A stretch of 64,000 bases of DNA from Thermocoleostomius sinensis A174 (GCF_026802175.1 NZ_CP113797.1:5247026-5311025); one strand, 5' to 3'; shown: positions 42,641 through 52,128, counted from the first letter of the stretch. The notes: generated by a model from the letters alone, not told the origin. Numbers and translations are program-made.

Positions 42641-44212
42641 ATGTCTGCTTTTCCCCCTGCCAATGTGGTTAAGTCTGTTGCTTCTACTTCATCCGATCGA
42701 CATGAGACGACTGATTCACTCGAAGACTGGGATGTGATTGTGATTGGGTCTGGTATCGGAGGGTTAGTGACGGCCAGTCAGCTTGCTGCTAAAGGGGCAC
42801 AGGTATTAGTACTAGAGCGTTACTTGATTCCGGGAGGCAGTGCTGGCTATTTTGAGCGTCAAGGCTACCGCTTTGATGTGGGGGCTTCGATGATGTTTGG
42901 TTTTGGCACAGAAGGTACGACCAATTTGCTGACCCGCGCGCTCGATGCCGTTCATGTCAAAGTAGAAACAATCCCTGATCCCGTGTCGCTGCACTACCAT
43001 CTGCCCGGCAATTTAGATCTAAAAGTGCATCGGGATTATGAGAAGTATTTGCAAGAACTGATTGCCTATTTTCCCCATGAGGCGGTTGGTATTCGCAGAT
43101 TTTATGATGAGTGCTGGAAGGTGTTTAATTGCTTGAATGCAATCGAACTCCTTTCCCTCGAAGAACCTCGTTACTTGATGCGCGTATTCTTTCAAAATCC
43201 GTTGGCGTGTTTAGGCTTAGCCAAGTATTTGCCGCAGAACACAGGAGACGTTGCCCGTCGATACCTTTCCGATCCCACCTTACTAAAGTTCATTGATTTG
43301 GAATGTTATTTCTGGTCGGTGGTTCCAGCCGATCGCACCCCGATGATTAATGCCGGCATGGTGTTTAGCGATCGTCACTATGGCGGTATTCACTATCCTA
43401 AGGGTGGCGTCGGTCAAATTGCCCAAAAGCTAGTAGAAGGACTGGAAAAAGCAGGGAGCCAAATCCGCTATAAGGCCAGAGTGACAAATATTGTCATGGA
43501 GCGGGGCAAAGCCGTTGGGGTGAAACTGGCCACAGGAGAGGTGTTGCGGGCGAAACGGGTGGTCTCAAATGCCACCCGCTGGGATACATTCGAGAAACTA
43601 TTGCCAGCAGAGTCAATGCCGCGATCGGAACAAAAATGGCAGCAGCGCTACCAAAAATCGCCTAGCTTCTTCAGTTTGCATTTAGGCGTCAGGTCTGAGG
43701 TATTGCCGACAGGCACTGATTGCCATCACATTCTGCTGGAAGATTGGCAAAAAATGGAAGCGACTAGAGGCACCATTTTGGTTTCCATTCCCACAGTGCT
43801 CGATCCGAGTTTGGCTCCTGCGGGACATCATATTGTTCATGCATTTACGCCCGATTGGATTGAAAACTGGCAGGGATTATCGTCGAAAGACTATGAAGCC
43901 AAAAAAGAAGAAGTTGCCGCAGAACTGGTCGATCGCCTTGAAGCCATTTTTCCCGGACTTGCAGCCGGACTTGACTATCAGGAAGCTGGAACTCCGCGCA
44001 CCCATCGCCGCTTTTTGGGCCGAGATGACGGCACCTATGGGCCAATTCCCCGCCGTAAACTGATGGGTTTGTTGGGAATGCCCTTTAATCGCACCGCCAT
44101 TCCAGGATTGTATTGTGTGGGCGACAGCACATTTCCTGGCCAAGGACTGAATGCTGTAGCCTTTTCGGGATTTGCCTGTGCCCATCGCATTGCCGTGGAT
44201 TTGGGGTTATAG
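42641..44212 (+). CDS. crtH: carotene (prolycopene) isomerase
   Basis: The flavoprotein has the dinucleotide motif [23 protein letters not shown] and [22 protein letters not shown], and the C-terminal [28 protein letters not shown], diagnostic of CrtH/CrtISO. It converts poly-cis-lycopene to all-trans-lycopene. ATG 42641 gives 523 residues; a GTG at 42581 would add 20. No strong ribosome site distinguishes them. It converges with the HlyD-type gene, 4 bp apart. Confidence 0.93.
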   Translation: MSAFPPANVVKSVASTSSDRHETTDSLEDWDVIVIGSGIGGLVTASQLAAKGAQVLVLERYLIPGGSAGYFERQGYRFDVGASMMFGFGTEGTTNLLTRALDAVHVKVETIPDPVSLHYHLPGNLDLKVHRDYEKYLQELIAYFPHEAVGIRRFYDECWKVFNCLNAIELLSLEEPRYLMRVFFQNPLACLGLAKYLPQNTGDVARRYLSDPTLLKFIDLECYFWSVVPADRTPMINAGMVFSDRHYGGIHYPKGGVGQIAQKLVEGLEKAGSQIRYKARVTNIVMERGKAVGVKLATGEVLRAKRVVSNATRWDTFEKLLPAESMPRSEQKWQQRYQKSPSFFSLHLGVRSEVLPTGTDCHHILLEDWQKMEATRGTILVSIPTVLDPSLAPAGHHIVHAFTPDWIENWQGLSSKDYEAKKEEVAAELVDRLEAIFPGLAAGLDYQEAGTPRTHRRFLGRDDGTYGPIPRRKLMGLLGMPFNRTAIPGLYCVGDSTFPGQGLNAVAFSGFACAHRIAVDLGL

Positions 44213-44216
44213 CCGC

Positions 44217-45596
44217 TTATAGATCTGTCCAAATTCGAGCTTTGCGCAGAACAAACTGCAAGAAAGTCTCTTCCCTAGACACAATCGTGGCCGAGGCTTC
44301 CATGCCCGCCTGAATTTGACATTCTCGGTTGTGGCGCACCAACGCTGGACGATCGGGTTGAATGATCACTTCAAACGATCGACTGTTGGAATTGGAACTG
44401 GAGTTTTGTGAGCTTGTAGAATCGGTTGATTGATTCTCTTGGGAAGCCACATCCGGGGCAACGGCAATCACGTTGCCCTGCAATACCCCGTAATCAGGAT
44501 AAGGACAAGCGTTAACTCGAACCTTGGCAAGTTGTCCAACTTCTACTTTGTCAATATCTTGGTTGGCGACCGAGGCTTTGATCACGAGCGGGGCATCATG
44601 TGGAGCAATTTGCGCAATGCTGTCTCCTGCCCGCACAATCTGATTGGGATTAGACAGATTTAGCTTCAACACCGTGCCCGTCGTCGTTGCCCGAATAATT
44701 GTTCCTTCTAAATCGCGCTCGGTTTGTTCTAGTTGAGTCTGATCGCGAATTAACTGAGTTTGTGCTTCCGAACGACGCTGAATCAGGGATTCTCGTTCTT
44801 TGCGAAGTTCAGCGATCGTGGCTTGTCCTCTCGCTACCTGTTGTGTCACCTGTTCCTGAGCCGCATTAACGCTGGCAGTAGTGGGATTGAGGGCTGCTCG
44901 TGCTCGTTCCAGTCGGGCTTCGGCACCCCGGAGGGCCGTTTCTTTTTCGCGAAGCTGCAAATCTGATACGGCCCCAACGCTTACAAGACGTTCATAGCGA
45001 TCGCGTTCTTCTCTGGCATATGCTAGCGATGCCTCTGCCTCTTCAAAATCGGCTTGGGTAGTAACTTGTCGTTCTTCCAATTCGCGCTGATTGCGTCGAG
45101 TTTCTGCCTCGGCGGCGGCAATTGACCCATCGATCGATCGATTTTCGGCCGCAATTTGCGCGTTCAACAGGCGAATTTGCGCATCAAATTGATCCAGTTG
45201 TAATTGCCCTTGTTGCACACTGGCCTGTAGCTGGTTTTTTTGAATTTGTAATTTTGTATCGTCTAAATACGCCACAATGTCACCTTGGCGCACGGTTTGA
45301 TTTTCCGTAACTTCTATTTGTTTGATTGTTCCTTCTAATTCAGTCTGCACGACTCGTAAGTCCCCGTCTGGTCGCACCGTTGCATCGGCTTTTACCGCAA
45401 CGTTATATCTTGTCACGGCTGCTAGCGCGATTGTACATCCGATGGCTCCAACTAAGAAATAACCACTGAAGGTGATCCAGCGACTAATAGATGGTAGAAA
45501 TTCATCAGCCTTAATCAGAGGAATGGCGTCGAGTGCAGATTGAGAAGGCTGAGAGGATGAAGCAGAGTCGGATTTGGGTTTAAAAATCTGAACCAT
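44217..45596 (-). CDS. HlyD-family periplasmic adaptor of a peptide exporter
   Basis: This 459-residue protein has one membrane segment (about 45-68), a biotinyl-lipoyl-like hairpin (ATVRPDGDLRVVQTELEGTIKQIEVTENQTV), a long coiled coil (about 120-290, rich in Q, E, R, A) and a C-terminal barrel (ATTTGTVLKLNLSNPNQIVRAG). It links an inner-membrane ABC exporter to an outer-membrane channel. It follows the C39-peptidase ABC gene by 75 bp on the same strand, so the two form one export unit for the precursors at 48.2-48.7 kb. Confidence 0.9.
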   Translation of the reverse strand: MVQIFKPKSDSASSSQPSQSALDAIPLIKADEFLPSISRWITFSGYFLVGAIGCTIALAAVTRYNVAVKADATVRPDGDLRVVQTELEGTIKQIEVTENQTVRQGDIVAYLDDTKLQIQKNQLQASVQQGQLQLDQFDAQIRLLNAQIAAENRSIDGSIAAAEAETRRNQRELEERQVTTQADFEEAEASLAYAREERDRYERLVSVGAVSDLQLREKETALRGAEARLERARAALNPTTASVNAAQEQVTQQVARGQATIAELRKERESLIQRRSEAQTQLIRDQTQLEQTERDLEGTIIRATTTGTVLKLNLSNPNQIVRAGDSIAQIAPHDAPLVIKASVANQDIDKVEVGQLAKVRVNACPYPDYGVLQGNVIAVAPDVASQENQSTDSTSSQNSSSNSNSRSFEVIIQPDRPALVRHNRECQIQAGMEASATIVSREETFLQFVLRKARIWTDL

Positions 45597-45671
45597 GAAC
45601 CACCTTCTTGATTAATCAACAATAGAGAAATGAAAGATACTTAATCTGTCTATTTGTGGACTGAAATAAAC

Positions 45672-47861
45672 CTACCGATCGAAGCTGTTTCTGTCTGGGG
45701 CTTCTCCATACAGCGCATCCAGTCGATTACCTGTATTGGCAAAGATATCGGCAGGAGTGCCTTGCAGCTTCACTCGCCCTTGTTCCAAGAGCAGTACCCA
45801 ATCAGCGCGTTGAATCACCGCTGGACGATGGCTAATCAAGACTGTCGTCTTACCGCGACGATAGGCAAACAACTGATCGAGTACGTTTATTTCACTAGCG
45901 GCATCCAACCCAGACGTTGATTCATCTAAAATCAACACAGGAGGATTATTAAGCAAAGCCCGAGCGATCGCTAATCGTTGCCGTTGTCCACCTGATAGAT
46001 TTGTAGCAAATTCTCCTAGAATTGTCTGATACTTGTTTGGTAAATTACTAATGAATCCATCTGCACCTGTTACCTGACACACTTCAACTACCTGATCAAA
46101 GCTGGCATTGATATCTGCAAGTTGAAAATTCTCTAGAATCGATCGATTCCAGAAATGAGGTTCCTGCGAGACCAGCACTACCTGTTTTCTTAGACTATCT
46201 AGCGATAAATCTTGTTGATTGTAAGCGCCAATCCGAATGTTGCCCGACTGAGGTGAATAAAGACCAGCTAACAGCTTGGCTAGCGTGCTTTTACCACATC
46301 CTGACTGACCAATGATAGCCGTCACTTGCCCGCCGGGAATGCGCATCGAGAAATTATCCAGCAGATCGTCGCGATTTTGATAGTTGAAGCTAACGTTATC
46401 ACAGACAATTTCAGCATCAGCGGCGATCGTTGCAGATGGTTTTTGTGCATCTTCTAAATCTTCAGGAACTGCTTGTGTCACTTCAGATAAGCGATGAGCC
46501 GCCGCCTTGATGCGCGTATATTCATCAACAAAACTGACAACGGTGCTAATGAAGTACGAGAAATTGTCGTTCATGGCTTTGAATGCCAGCAGTTGCCCAA
46601 TGCTGAAGTTTTCAGCCGGATTGATCACTAGATTGCCGCCAAACCAAAGTAATGCAATACCGCCTGCACCAGACACTAATCCAGCAAACGAGTTGTTCAT
46701 GATACTCAATTGGTTTGTCCGGAGGCTGAGATTAGCCAGTACACTGTAGCGTTTTTGAAATTCTTGCCAAAACCGAGGAGCCGCCGTCATGGTCTTCAGC
46801 GTCAGTGCACCTTTGAAGGTCTCTACCAATACACCCTGATTCTCGGTATCTGTGACTAGCAACGCTTGAGTTTTGCGGCGCAGCGTCGGTTGCACAATGA
46901 CTACGCAGACCGACATGGCAATAGCAATCATCAGTGCGACGATTGACAGCTTCCAACTGTAAAACAGCATCAGTGCTACCGACAGAATGGCGACAAACGA
47001 CTGGCTGGGCAAGTTAACAATCACCTGGGAAACAAGATGATTCAGTTGCTGAATGTCTTGTAGACGGCTGACGACTTCACCACTGCGGCGCGATTCATAG
47101 TAACTTAGCGGCAAATGCAATAAGCGTTTACAGAATTCTAGAACCAGTCCTAGTTCTAATCGCTGAGCAAAGTGAGTAATGAGATTTGCCTGTACCCACT
47201 CTAAAATGTTACTCACAACGGTCATTGCTAAAACTGCAATCGCGACTGTATTCAGTAACTTGAGATCGCCACGCACTAACACGTCATCGGTGAGAATCTG
47301 TAGCAGAATCGGTGATGCCAATGATAGCAATCCAATCACCAAGTTCAGCATCAATGCTTGGCTCAACATGCCGCGATATAGATAGATGCGCTGAAAGAAG
47401 CGGCCAAAACCGCCTGCATCCTTGTCTGTTCCGGTGATATCCGTACTGAAGCGGCTGGGGTCTGGCTCTAGCAACAGCATCACCCAATCGTTCCATCCTT
47501 CAGCTAGCTCGGTTGCTGACAGACGCCGCACGCCGATCGCCGGATCAACGACTACAAACTGCTTACCTTGCTTACCATACAGCACAACCCAGTGATTGCC
47601 TTTCCAGTGAATAATAGCCGGTAGTGGGGCTTCGTTAATCCGATTTAGTACTTCAGGTGATGCTTTGACCGGGCGTGTATTAAAGCCCAAGTCATTGGCC
47701 CCTTGCTGCAAACCCCACAGATTTGTACCTTGCTGCCCGGTTCCTACAATCTCTCGAATGCAACTAATGCTGAGCCTTGCACCATGATGTCGAACGACAG
47801 ACGCTAAACACGCGGCTCCGCAATCTTCTTCACCAAGTTGTTGCACGTAATGGTATTTCAT
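45672..47861 (-). CDS. C39 peptidase-containing bacteriocin ABC transporter
   Basis: This 729-residue protein has three domains. The C39 peptidase (1-135) has Gln8, Cys14 (EEDCGAACLASV), His90 (HWKGNHWVVLY) and Asp106 (VVDPAIG). A six-helix transporter domain follows (about 160-440). The ATPase (about 480-720) has GQSGCGKST, the signature NLSGGQRQRLAIARALL and VLILDESTSGLD. Such transporters cut leaders after a double Gly and export the core peptide. Two genes with GG leaders lie upstream on the same strand (48244-48417 and 48527-48703). All catalytic residues are present. Confidence 0.94.
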   Translation of the reverse strand: MKYHYVQQLGEEDCGAACLASVVRHHGARLSISCIREIVGTGQQGTNLWGLQQGANDLGFNTRPVKASPEVLNRINEAPLPAIIHWKGNHWVVLYGKQGKQFVVVDPAIGVRRLSATELAEGWNDWVMLLLEPDPSRFSTDITGTDKDAGGFGRFFQRIYLYRGMLSQALMLNLVIGLLSLASPILLQILTDDVLVRGDLKLLNTVAIAVLAMTVVSNILEWVQANLITHFAQRLELGLVLEFCKRLLHLPLSYYESRRSGEVVSRLQDIQQLNHLVSQVIVNLPSQSFVAILSVALMLFYSWKLSIVALMIAIAMSVCVVIVQPTLRRKTQALLVTDTENQGVLVETFKGALTLKTMTAAPRFWQEFQKRYSVLANLSLRTNQLSIMNNSFAGLVSGAGGIALLWFGGNLVINPAENFSIGQLLAFKAMNDNFSYFISTVVSFVDEYTRIKAAAHRLSEVTQAVPEDLEDAQKPSATIAADAEIVCDNVSFNYQNRDDLLDNFSMRIPGGQVTAIIGQSGCGKSTLAKLLAGLYSPQSGNIRIGAYNQQDLSLDSLRKQVVLVSQEPHFWNRSILENFQLADINASFDQVVEVCQVTGADGFISNLPNKYQTILGEFATNLSGGQRQRLAIARALLNNPPVLILDESTSGLDAASEINVLDQLFAYRRGKTTVLISHRPAVIQRADWVLLLEQGRVKLQGTPADIFANTGNRLDALYGEAPDRNSFDR

Positions 47862-48106
47862 CGTCTAGACTCCGTACTCGCTGCTGATCATTGTGTTGTG
47901 CAGATGATCGAGTGGTTGATTTTGCGATCGCTTGCACAAGTCGGTTTTTCTCCGTTGGTCATACGATACAAAGAAACTTGGTGAGAAGCGTTCCCCTTGT
48001 CTGTCAACTTGATTGCCAAACGGGGAGCGATCGATGGATTATCTCTGTCATAGAAATGGCAGAAAAGTGCAAGATGAATTACTCTATGTAAGCATTTGTG
48101 TGAAAA

Positions 48107-48133
48107 GGGGACATTTCTCGGTGAAATGCCCCC
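48107..48133 (-). terminator. terminator after the precursor genes
   Basis: GGGGACATTTC (48107-48117) pairs with GAAATGCCCC (48123-48132), with one mismatch and a short loop. On the minus strand TTTT follows. It separates the precursor genes from the transporter gene, which would allow more precursor than transporter mRNA. Confidence 0.75.
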
Positions 48134-48243
48134 TGTTTTAATCGATTAATGATTTGAATGAACGATCGTTCTTTGGATTAACCAAAACCTGTTAACAGTT
48201 GCTAGTAAATTCTAGCAATATGGTTATTTATCGAGTTATGAAC

Positions 48244-48417
48244 TTAGTAGCAGATGATCACCGGAACAAATCGACAAATAATTACAGGTCCATACCATGT
48301 CCAGCGACGGAAACAACGACGCACAAAGCGACGAACGCAGAAATAACCACCATTGAGAGCGGCTGTTTCATCATCGGTTAGATCTGTAAACAGCGAGTTG
48401 TCCTTCTCTAGTTCCAT
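48244..48417 (-). CDS. double-glycine bacteriocin precursor 1, Arg/Cys-rich core
   Basis: ATG 48417 has GGGAG 6 nt upstream (an upstream in-frame start at 48447 is not needed). The 57-residue product has a 24-residue acidic leader (MELEKDNSLFTDL, LTDDETAALNGG) ending in the double Gly, then a 33-residue core with seven Arg, no acidic residue, many aromatic residues and four Cys spaced C-x7-C-x12-C-x7-C, ending Cys-Tyr. The C39 transporter downstream is the expected processing exporter. The core looks like a cationic, disulfide-bonded antimicrobial or signalling peptide; activity is inferred. Confidence 0.85.
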   Translation of the reverse strand: MELEKDNSLFTDLTDDETAALNGGYFCVRRFVRRCFRRWTWYGPVIICRFVPVIICY

Positions 48418-48526
48418 ACCAGACTCCCTTGATAACATTGATTGCAAATGAACTAGTTACAGTTGATTGACTCTTAACAGTCATTGATGCATTTTGGTAA
48501 TGCTTTCATTCACCAAGTTTCAGAAC

Positions 48527-48703
48527 TTAGTAGCAGAAACGCTGAATTTGGAAAGCACAAACTCGGCGGACACCGAACCACGTCCGTCGCCAGAAACAAC
48601 GATAAACACGGCGAACGATACAACGACGATAGCCACCATTGAGAGCAGTCACTTCATCATCGGTTAGATCCGTAAACAGCGAGTTGTTTTTCTCTAGTTC
48701 CAT
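48527..48703 (-). CDS. double-glycine bacteriocin precursor 2, Arg/Cys-rich core
   Basis: The ATG at 48703 follows AAAGGAG, and the frame ends with TAA at 48527-48529, giving 58 residues. The leader differs from that of precursor 1 at only three positions (N6, V18 and T19), with the same ALNGG. The 34-residue core is different in sequence but has ten Arg, no acidic residue and exactly the same Cys pattern C-x7-C-x12-C-x7-C followed by a final Tyr. Leader, ribosome site and 3' end (TGCTACTAAGTT) are nearly identical to precursor 1, which points to tandem duplication followed by core diversification. Confidence 0.88.
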   Translation of the reverse strand: MELEKNNSLFTDLTDDEVTALNGGYRRCIVRRVYRCFWRRTWFGVRRVCAFQIQRFCY

Positions 48704-49035
48704 ACCAGACTCCTTTGATAAAGTTGCTTACACATCAGTCGATCGAATCGAATTCTAATCAACTGAGAAGCTTTCGCTCGCTTTTTACAATACGGAAGTA
48801 TGGTGAGGGTTGCATTCGCTCTTTATGCAAATCTCTTTGCCAAATTGCGATCGTCCGTTGGCGTAAACTAATCGAGGGTATTGCTGAAAACTACATCCTC
48901 TGTCAAATTCGATCGCCCGCAAATTCTGAGTCATAATGAATGCCCAGGCGATTTTTGATTAAGATAGTTCATTGCTGAGTGCATTTGTCCGTCGGTCGAT
49001 CGCATACTCTAGAGGTGAATCTCTCCCTGCCGCCC

Positions 49036-51117
49036 ATGCCCTACGAGCCGCTCCATCACAAATATCGCCCCCAAACTTTCGCTGAACTGGTGGGGCAAGA
49101 AGCCGTGGCCACTACGCTGACCAATGCCCTGCGCCAACAGCGAATTGCACCTGCTTACCTCTTCACCGGGGCCAGAGGAACGGGCAAAACCTCCAGCGCC
49201 CGCATTTTGGCTAAATCGCTCAATTGTTTGAATAGCCCAATCCCAACTGAAACGCCCTGTGGGGTCTGCGAAGCCTGCCGCATGATTGCCAATAGCTCGG
49301 CGCTGGATGTGATTGAAATTGATGCCGCTAGCAATACGGGCGTGGACAATATTCGAGAGTTGATTGAACGATCGCAGTTTGCCCCGGTTCAGTGCCGCTA
49401 TAAGGTCTATGTAGTGGATGAATGCCACATGCTCAGCACTGCCGCATTCAATGCCTTGCTTAAAACCCTAGAAGAACCGCCCGATCGCGTTGTTTTTGTG
49501 CTAGCCACCACTGATCCCCAGCGAGTCTTACCTACAATTATTTCGCGCTGTCAGCGGTTCGACTTCCGGCGGATTCCCCTCGAAGCAATGGTGCAGCATT
49601 TGAGAAAAATTGCCAATGCAGAGGGGATCAATATTACCCCAGAGGCCCTCTTGTTAGTGGCGCAAATTTCACAAGGCGGGCTGCGCGATGCTCAAAGCTT
49701 GCTCGATCAACTGAGCCTATTAGAAGGACAGATTACCGCTGAACGAGTGTGGGATTTGGTCGGAGCCGTGCCAGAGCGAGACTTGCTGGCTTTAGTACAG
49801 GCGATCGGACAGGATGACGCCACCACAGTACTCGATCGGGCCCGACGCTTGATGGATCGAGGGCGCGAACCGTTGATTGTACTGCAAAATTTGGCTAGCT
49901 TCTATCGAGATTTGTTGATTGCCAAAACCAGTCCCGATCGCCATGATCTAGTAGCGATTACGGCACCCACCTGGGCAGATATGGTAGAACTAGTGCAAGA
50001 TCTCAGCCTCAGCGCCATCTTGCAAGGGCAACAATATTTGCGAGAAAGCGAAGTACAGGTGAAAAATACCACCCAACCGCGATTATGGTTGGAAGTAACC
50101 TTAATGGGACTCTTGCCTTCCGCTCTTGCGAGTATCTCTCTATCCCCTGCATCCCCATCGAAAACTGGCGATCGCATTCCAGATGTTAATCCTGGAGCCG
50201 ACCGAACCACTCGTTCTGCGCGTTCGACCCCCCCACCCACCGCCAACAAAACCAGGACAGTTGCCAATACTCCTCCACTGCCAGTCGAGCCGCCAGCCGC
50301 AGACCGTCGATCGACTCAGTTTGCACCGAGTCAGCCTGTCCAGCCCACACCCCCTGTTTCAGAACCGCTACCGCCCTCTGTTGAACCTGTGGTTGAAGCA
50401 GAACCCGTAGAGGCGATCGAAGCGACCGACGCAGGCACATCCGAAAGTGCTGTGGATTTAGAACAAATTTGGCAGGAGATCATTGCCCAAATACGGTTTC
50501 GTGGCACGCAAGTATTGCTGCAACAGCAGGGACATTTACTGGCTTTTGATGGACAAGAAGCCCGCATTGGCTTTAAGTCGCAGCCGTTGTTTCAAATGGG
50601 CAAAAAACAATTACCTAGCATTGAAGCTGCCTTTGAAGCGGTGTATCAGCAGAAAGTGCGCGTCTCTCTCGAAATTACCAGCGTCCCTGATGCAGAACCT
50701 GGCACTCTGTCAGATGGGTCTACAACCACAAATGGGTCTGCGACCAGTGCCCCGCCCCCGCGTCGGATCACAAAAAATCCCTCAACTCCACGATCGACCC
50801 AAACCACTCACGAATCTTCACCCACCTACCCACCGTCTGCTTCCATCCCCCCAGCTTCCGATTCTTCTGTCCCTTCTATCGAGGAACCTGTCTCCCCAAT
50901 TTGGGACAACAATGCTGATGAGGTAAAAGACGCCGCCCGCAGTATGGCGCAATTCTTTAATGGTGAAATTGTTAACCTGGATGACGAAATTTCTGAAACT
51001 ATGCCAATTGCTTCTACAGAGCAAGCCCTTACAGTGGGAGGTGGTGAAGACAGTGAAGCCTCCAGCGAGATAGATACTGATATAGACGGCGATCCAGATG
51101 CAGACGTACCGTTTTAA
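49036..51117 (+). CDS. dnaX: DNA polymerase III subunit gamma/tau
   Basis: The start at ATG 49036 gives MPYEPLHHKYRPQTFAELVGQ and 693 residues; the frame opens earlier (48979) but that part is not family-like. The clamp-loader ATPase has GARGTGKTSSARILAKSL (Walker A), zinc ligands in CLNSP...CGVCEACR, DECHML and the sensor SRCQRFDF. A Pro/Thr-rich linker and a C-terminal tau-like domain (about 490-570, EIIAQIRFRGTQVLLQQQGHL) follow. No intein or internal frameshift is visible. It loads the sliding clamp at replication forks. Confidence 0.94.
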   Translation: MPYEPLHHKYRPQTFAELVGQEAVATTLTNALRQQRIAPAYLFTGARGTGKTSSARILAKSLNCLNSPIPTETPCGVCEACRMIANSSALDVIEIDAASNTGVDNIRELIERSQFAPVQCRYKVYVVDECHMLSTAAFNALLKTLEEPPDRVVFVLATTDPQRVLPTIISRCQRFDFRRIPLEAMVQHLRKIANAEGINITPEALLLVAQISQGGLRDAQSLLDQLSLLEGQITAERVWDLVGAVPERDLLALVQAIGQDDATTVLDRARRLMDRGREPLIVLQNLASFYRDLLIAKTSPDRHDLVAITAPTWADMVELVQDLSLSAILQGQQYLRESEVQVKNTTQPRLWLEVTLMGLLPSALASISLSPASPSKTGDRIPDVNPGADRTTRSARSTPPPTANKTRTVANTPPLPVEPPAADRRSTQFAPSQPVQPTPPVSEPLPPSVEPVVEAEPVEAIEATDAGTSESAVDLEQIWQEIIAQIRFRGTQVLLQQQGHLLAFDGQEARIGFKSQPLFQMGKKQLPSIEAAFEAVYQQKVRVSLEITSVPDAEPGTLSDGSTTTNGSATSAPPPRRITKNPSTPRSTQTTHESSPTYPPSASIPPASDSSVPSIEEPVSPIWDNNADEVKDAARSMAQFFNGEIVNLDDEISETMPIASTEQALTVGGGEDSEASSEIDTDIDGDPDADVPF

Positions 51118-51123
51118 CCTGTG

Positions 51124-51270
51124 CTATTCTATTTTTTGTTCTGTGGTATGGTCATGATCTGGTATCTCATCTTCTAAATTTCGCAGTGCGGGAACTGCAC
51201 AACTGATTAAACAAAACTGACAACAAATCAGTATCACCACCAGCGAGAAGAAGACAAATTGTAGGGTCAC
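51124..51270 (-). CDS. possible small membrane protein or gene remnant
   Basis: A GTG at 51270 opens a 48-codon frame with a hydrophobic, Cys-rich segment (LQFVFFSLVVILICC, CLISC) and a charged end. The same frame is open upstream to about 51365 and reads like a protein (DAITFGTQQKRFEYRPNRR), but contains no ATG, GTG or TTG there. It is either a small gene with an unusual start or the 3' end of a decayed one. It converges with dnaX. Confidence 0.3.
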   Translation of the reverse strand: MTLQFVFFSLVVILICCQFCLISCAVPALRNLEDEIPDHDHTTEQKIE

Positions 51271-51385
51271 GCTGCTACCTAGATCAGTGTTGGGCTGCTT
51301 TAGCCTTCGGTTGGGACGGTACTCAAATCGCTTCTGTTGAGTGCCGAAAGTGATCGCGTCAACGCCTCAGGATACGAAATATGTA

Positions 51386-51415
51386 TTGACAATGTAAATA
51401 CGGCTTGCTTACACT
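51386..51415 (+). promoter_or_regulatory. promoter of the brnTA remnant
   Basis: TTGACA (51386-51391) and TACACT (51410-51415) are spaced by 18 bp. The former brnT ATG is at 51422, only 7 bp after the -10 box, so the transcript would be nearly leaderless. Confidence 0.55.
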
Positions 51416-51421
51416 ACGAGC

Positions 51422-51717
51422 ATGGATGTGTATTTCGTGCTCAACGGCATTAGTTTTGTCTGAAATGATGAAAAGGCCAGAATTAACCCGATAAACATGA
51501 CGGTGTCACGTTTCAGCAAGCCGCAGAAGCCTTCTTTGATCCACTGCTTGTGGTGGTTGATGCGAGTCGTAACGACAAGGCCCGAGATGCCATTATTGGG
51601 TTAGATCAACGTTGGAATTTGTTATACGTTGTCTTCATTGAGCGCGAAAACGACATCATTCGGATCATCTCGGCTCGCAGAGCGACACGCAAGGAGCGGG
51701 AATATTATGAAAGCTGA
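51422..51717 (+). pseudogene. brnT: BrnT-family toxin, inactivated
   Basis: ATG 51422 begins MDVYFVLNGISFV and then meets TGA (51461), where family members have Trp (F-x-W). After it NDEKARINP continues in frame, then a one-base loss near 51488 shifts to the frame reading DKHDGVTFQQAAEAFFDPLL and, later, IIRIISARRATRKEREYYES, the family C-terminus. Two independent lesions make this a dead toxin gene. Its end overlaps the antitoxin start (ATGAAAGCTGA), as in intact brnTA operons. Confidence 0.75.
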
Positions 51718-51991
51718 AGCGTTGAAAAAGCGGTTAGATCGGAATCGTCCCATGACGACGATTACAATTCGGATGCCTGAAGATGTGATTGAGGATTTGA
51801 AGCGAGTTGCCCCATTGCTTGGTTTCTCCGGGTATCAGCCTCTAGTGCGGGCTTATATTGGGCAAGGGTTGCGGACTGACTTAGAGCGTTTAGAAGGCGA
51901 TACGGTGTCTGCGTTGATTGCAAGTTTGAAGCGCCATGGTGTCAGTGATGAAGTGCTTCAAGAGGCGCTAGTTGAAGTGACTGGGCGTTAG
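51707..51991 (+). CDS. brnA: BrnA/CopG-like antitoxin
   Basis: ATG 51707 gives 94 residues starting MKAEALKKRLDRNRP, then the ribbon-helix-helix segment MTTITIRMPEDVIEDLKRVAPLLGFSGYQPLVRAYIGQGL. Such proteins bind the toxin and repress the shared promoter. The partner BrnT gene is broken, so this antitoxin is solitary. A start at 51629 would overlap the toxin remnant and is not needed. The first attC-like site begins 25 bp downstream. Confidence 0.8.
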   Translation: MKAEALKKRLDRNRPMTTITIRMPEDVIEDLKRVAPLLGFSGYQPLVRAYIGQGLRTDLERLEGDTVSALIASLKRHGVSDEVLQEALVEVTGR

Positions 51992-52015
51992 GTTGGATCT
52001 AGGTTGCAGCCAGCA

Positions 52016-52102
52016 TCCCAACAACTCCAACGCAGCGGACGGACGAGAATTGCTGGTGCCGAGTTCGAGGTGATCTGCCGCCGCTGATTGGGAACGTTAG
52101 GC
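52016..52102 (+). repeat. attC-like site 1
   Basis: The ends TCCCAAC (52016-52022) and GTTAGGC (52096-52102) are imperfect inverted repeats; the complementarity extends inward (CCAACGCAGCGG against CCGCTGATTGGG). The right end fits the integron core GTTRRRY, the left end fits RYYYAAC except at its first base. Confidence 0.55.
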
Positions 52103-52128
52103 TAGGTATTCATGAAGTAATTAGCGTT

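Noticed and set aside
47891..48091. Plus-strand ORF between transporter and precursors, considered as immunity gene
   Set aside because: Opposite strand, no clear hydrophobic helix pattern and no ribosome site; not a convincing immunity protein.
48199..48381. Plus-strand ORF over precursor 1
   Set aside because: Antisense to the precursor gene, which has a ribosome site, leader and paralog.
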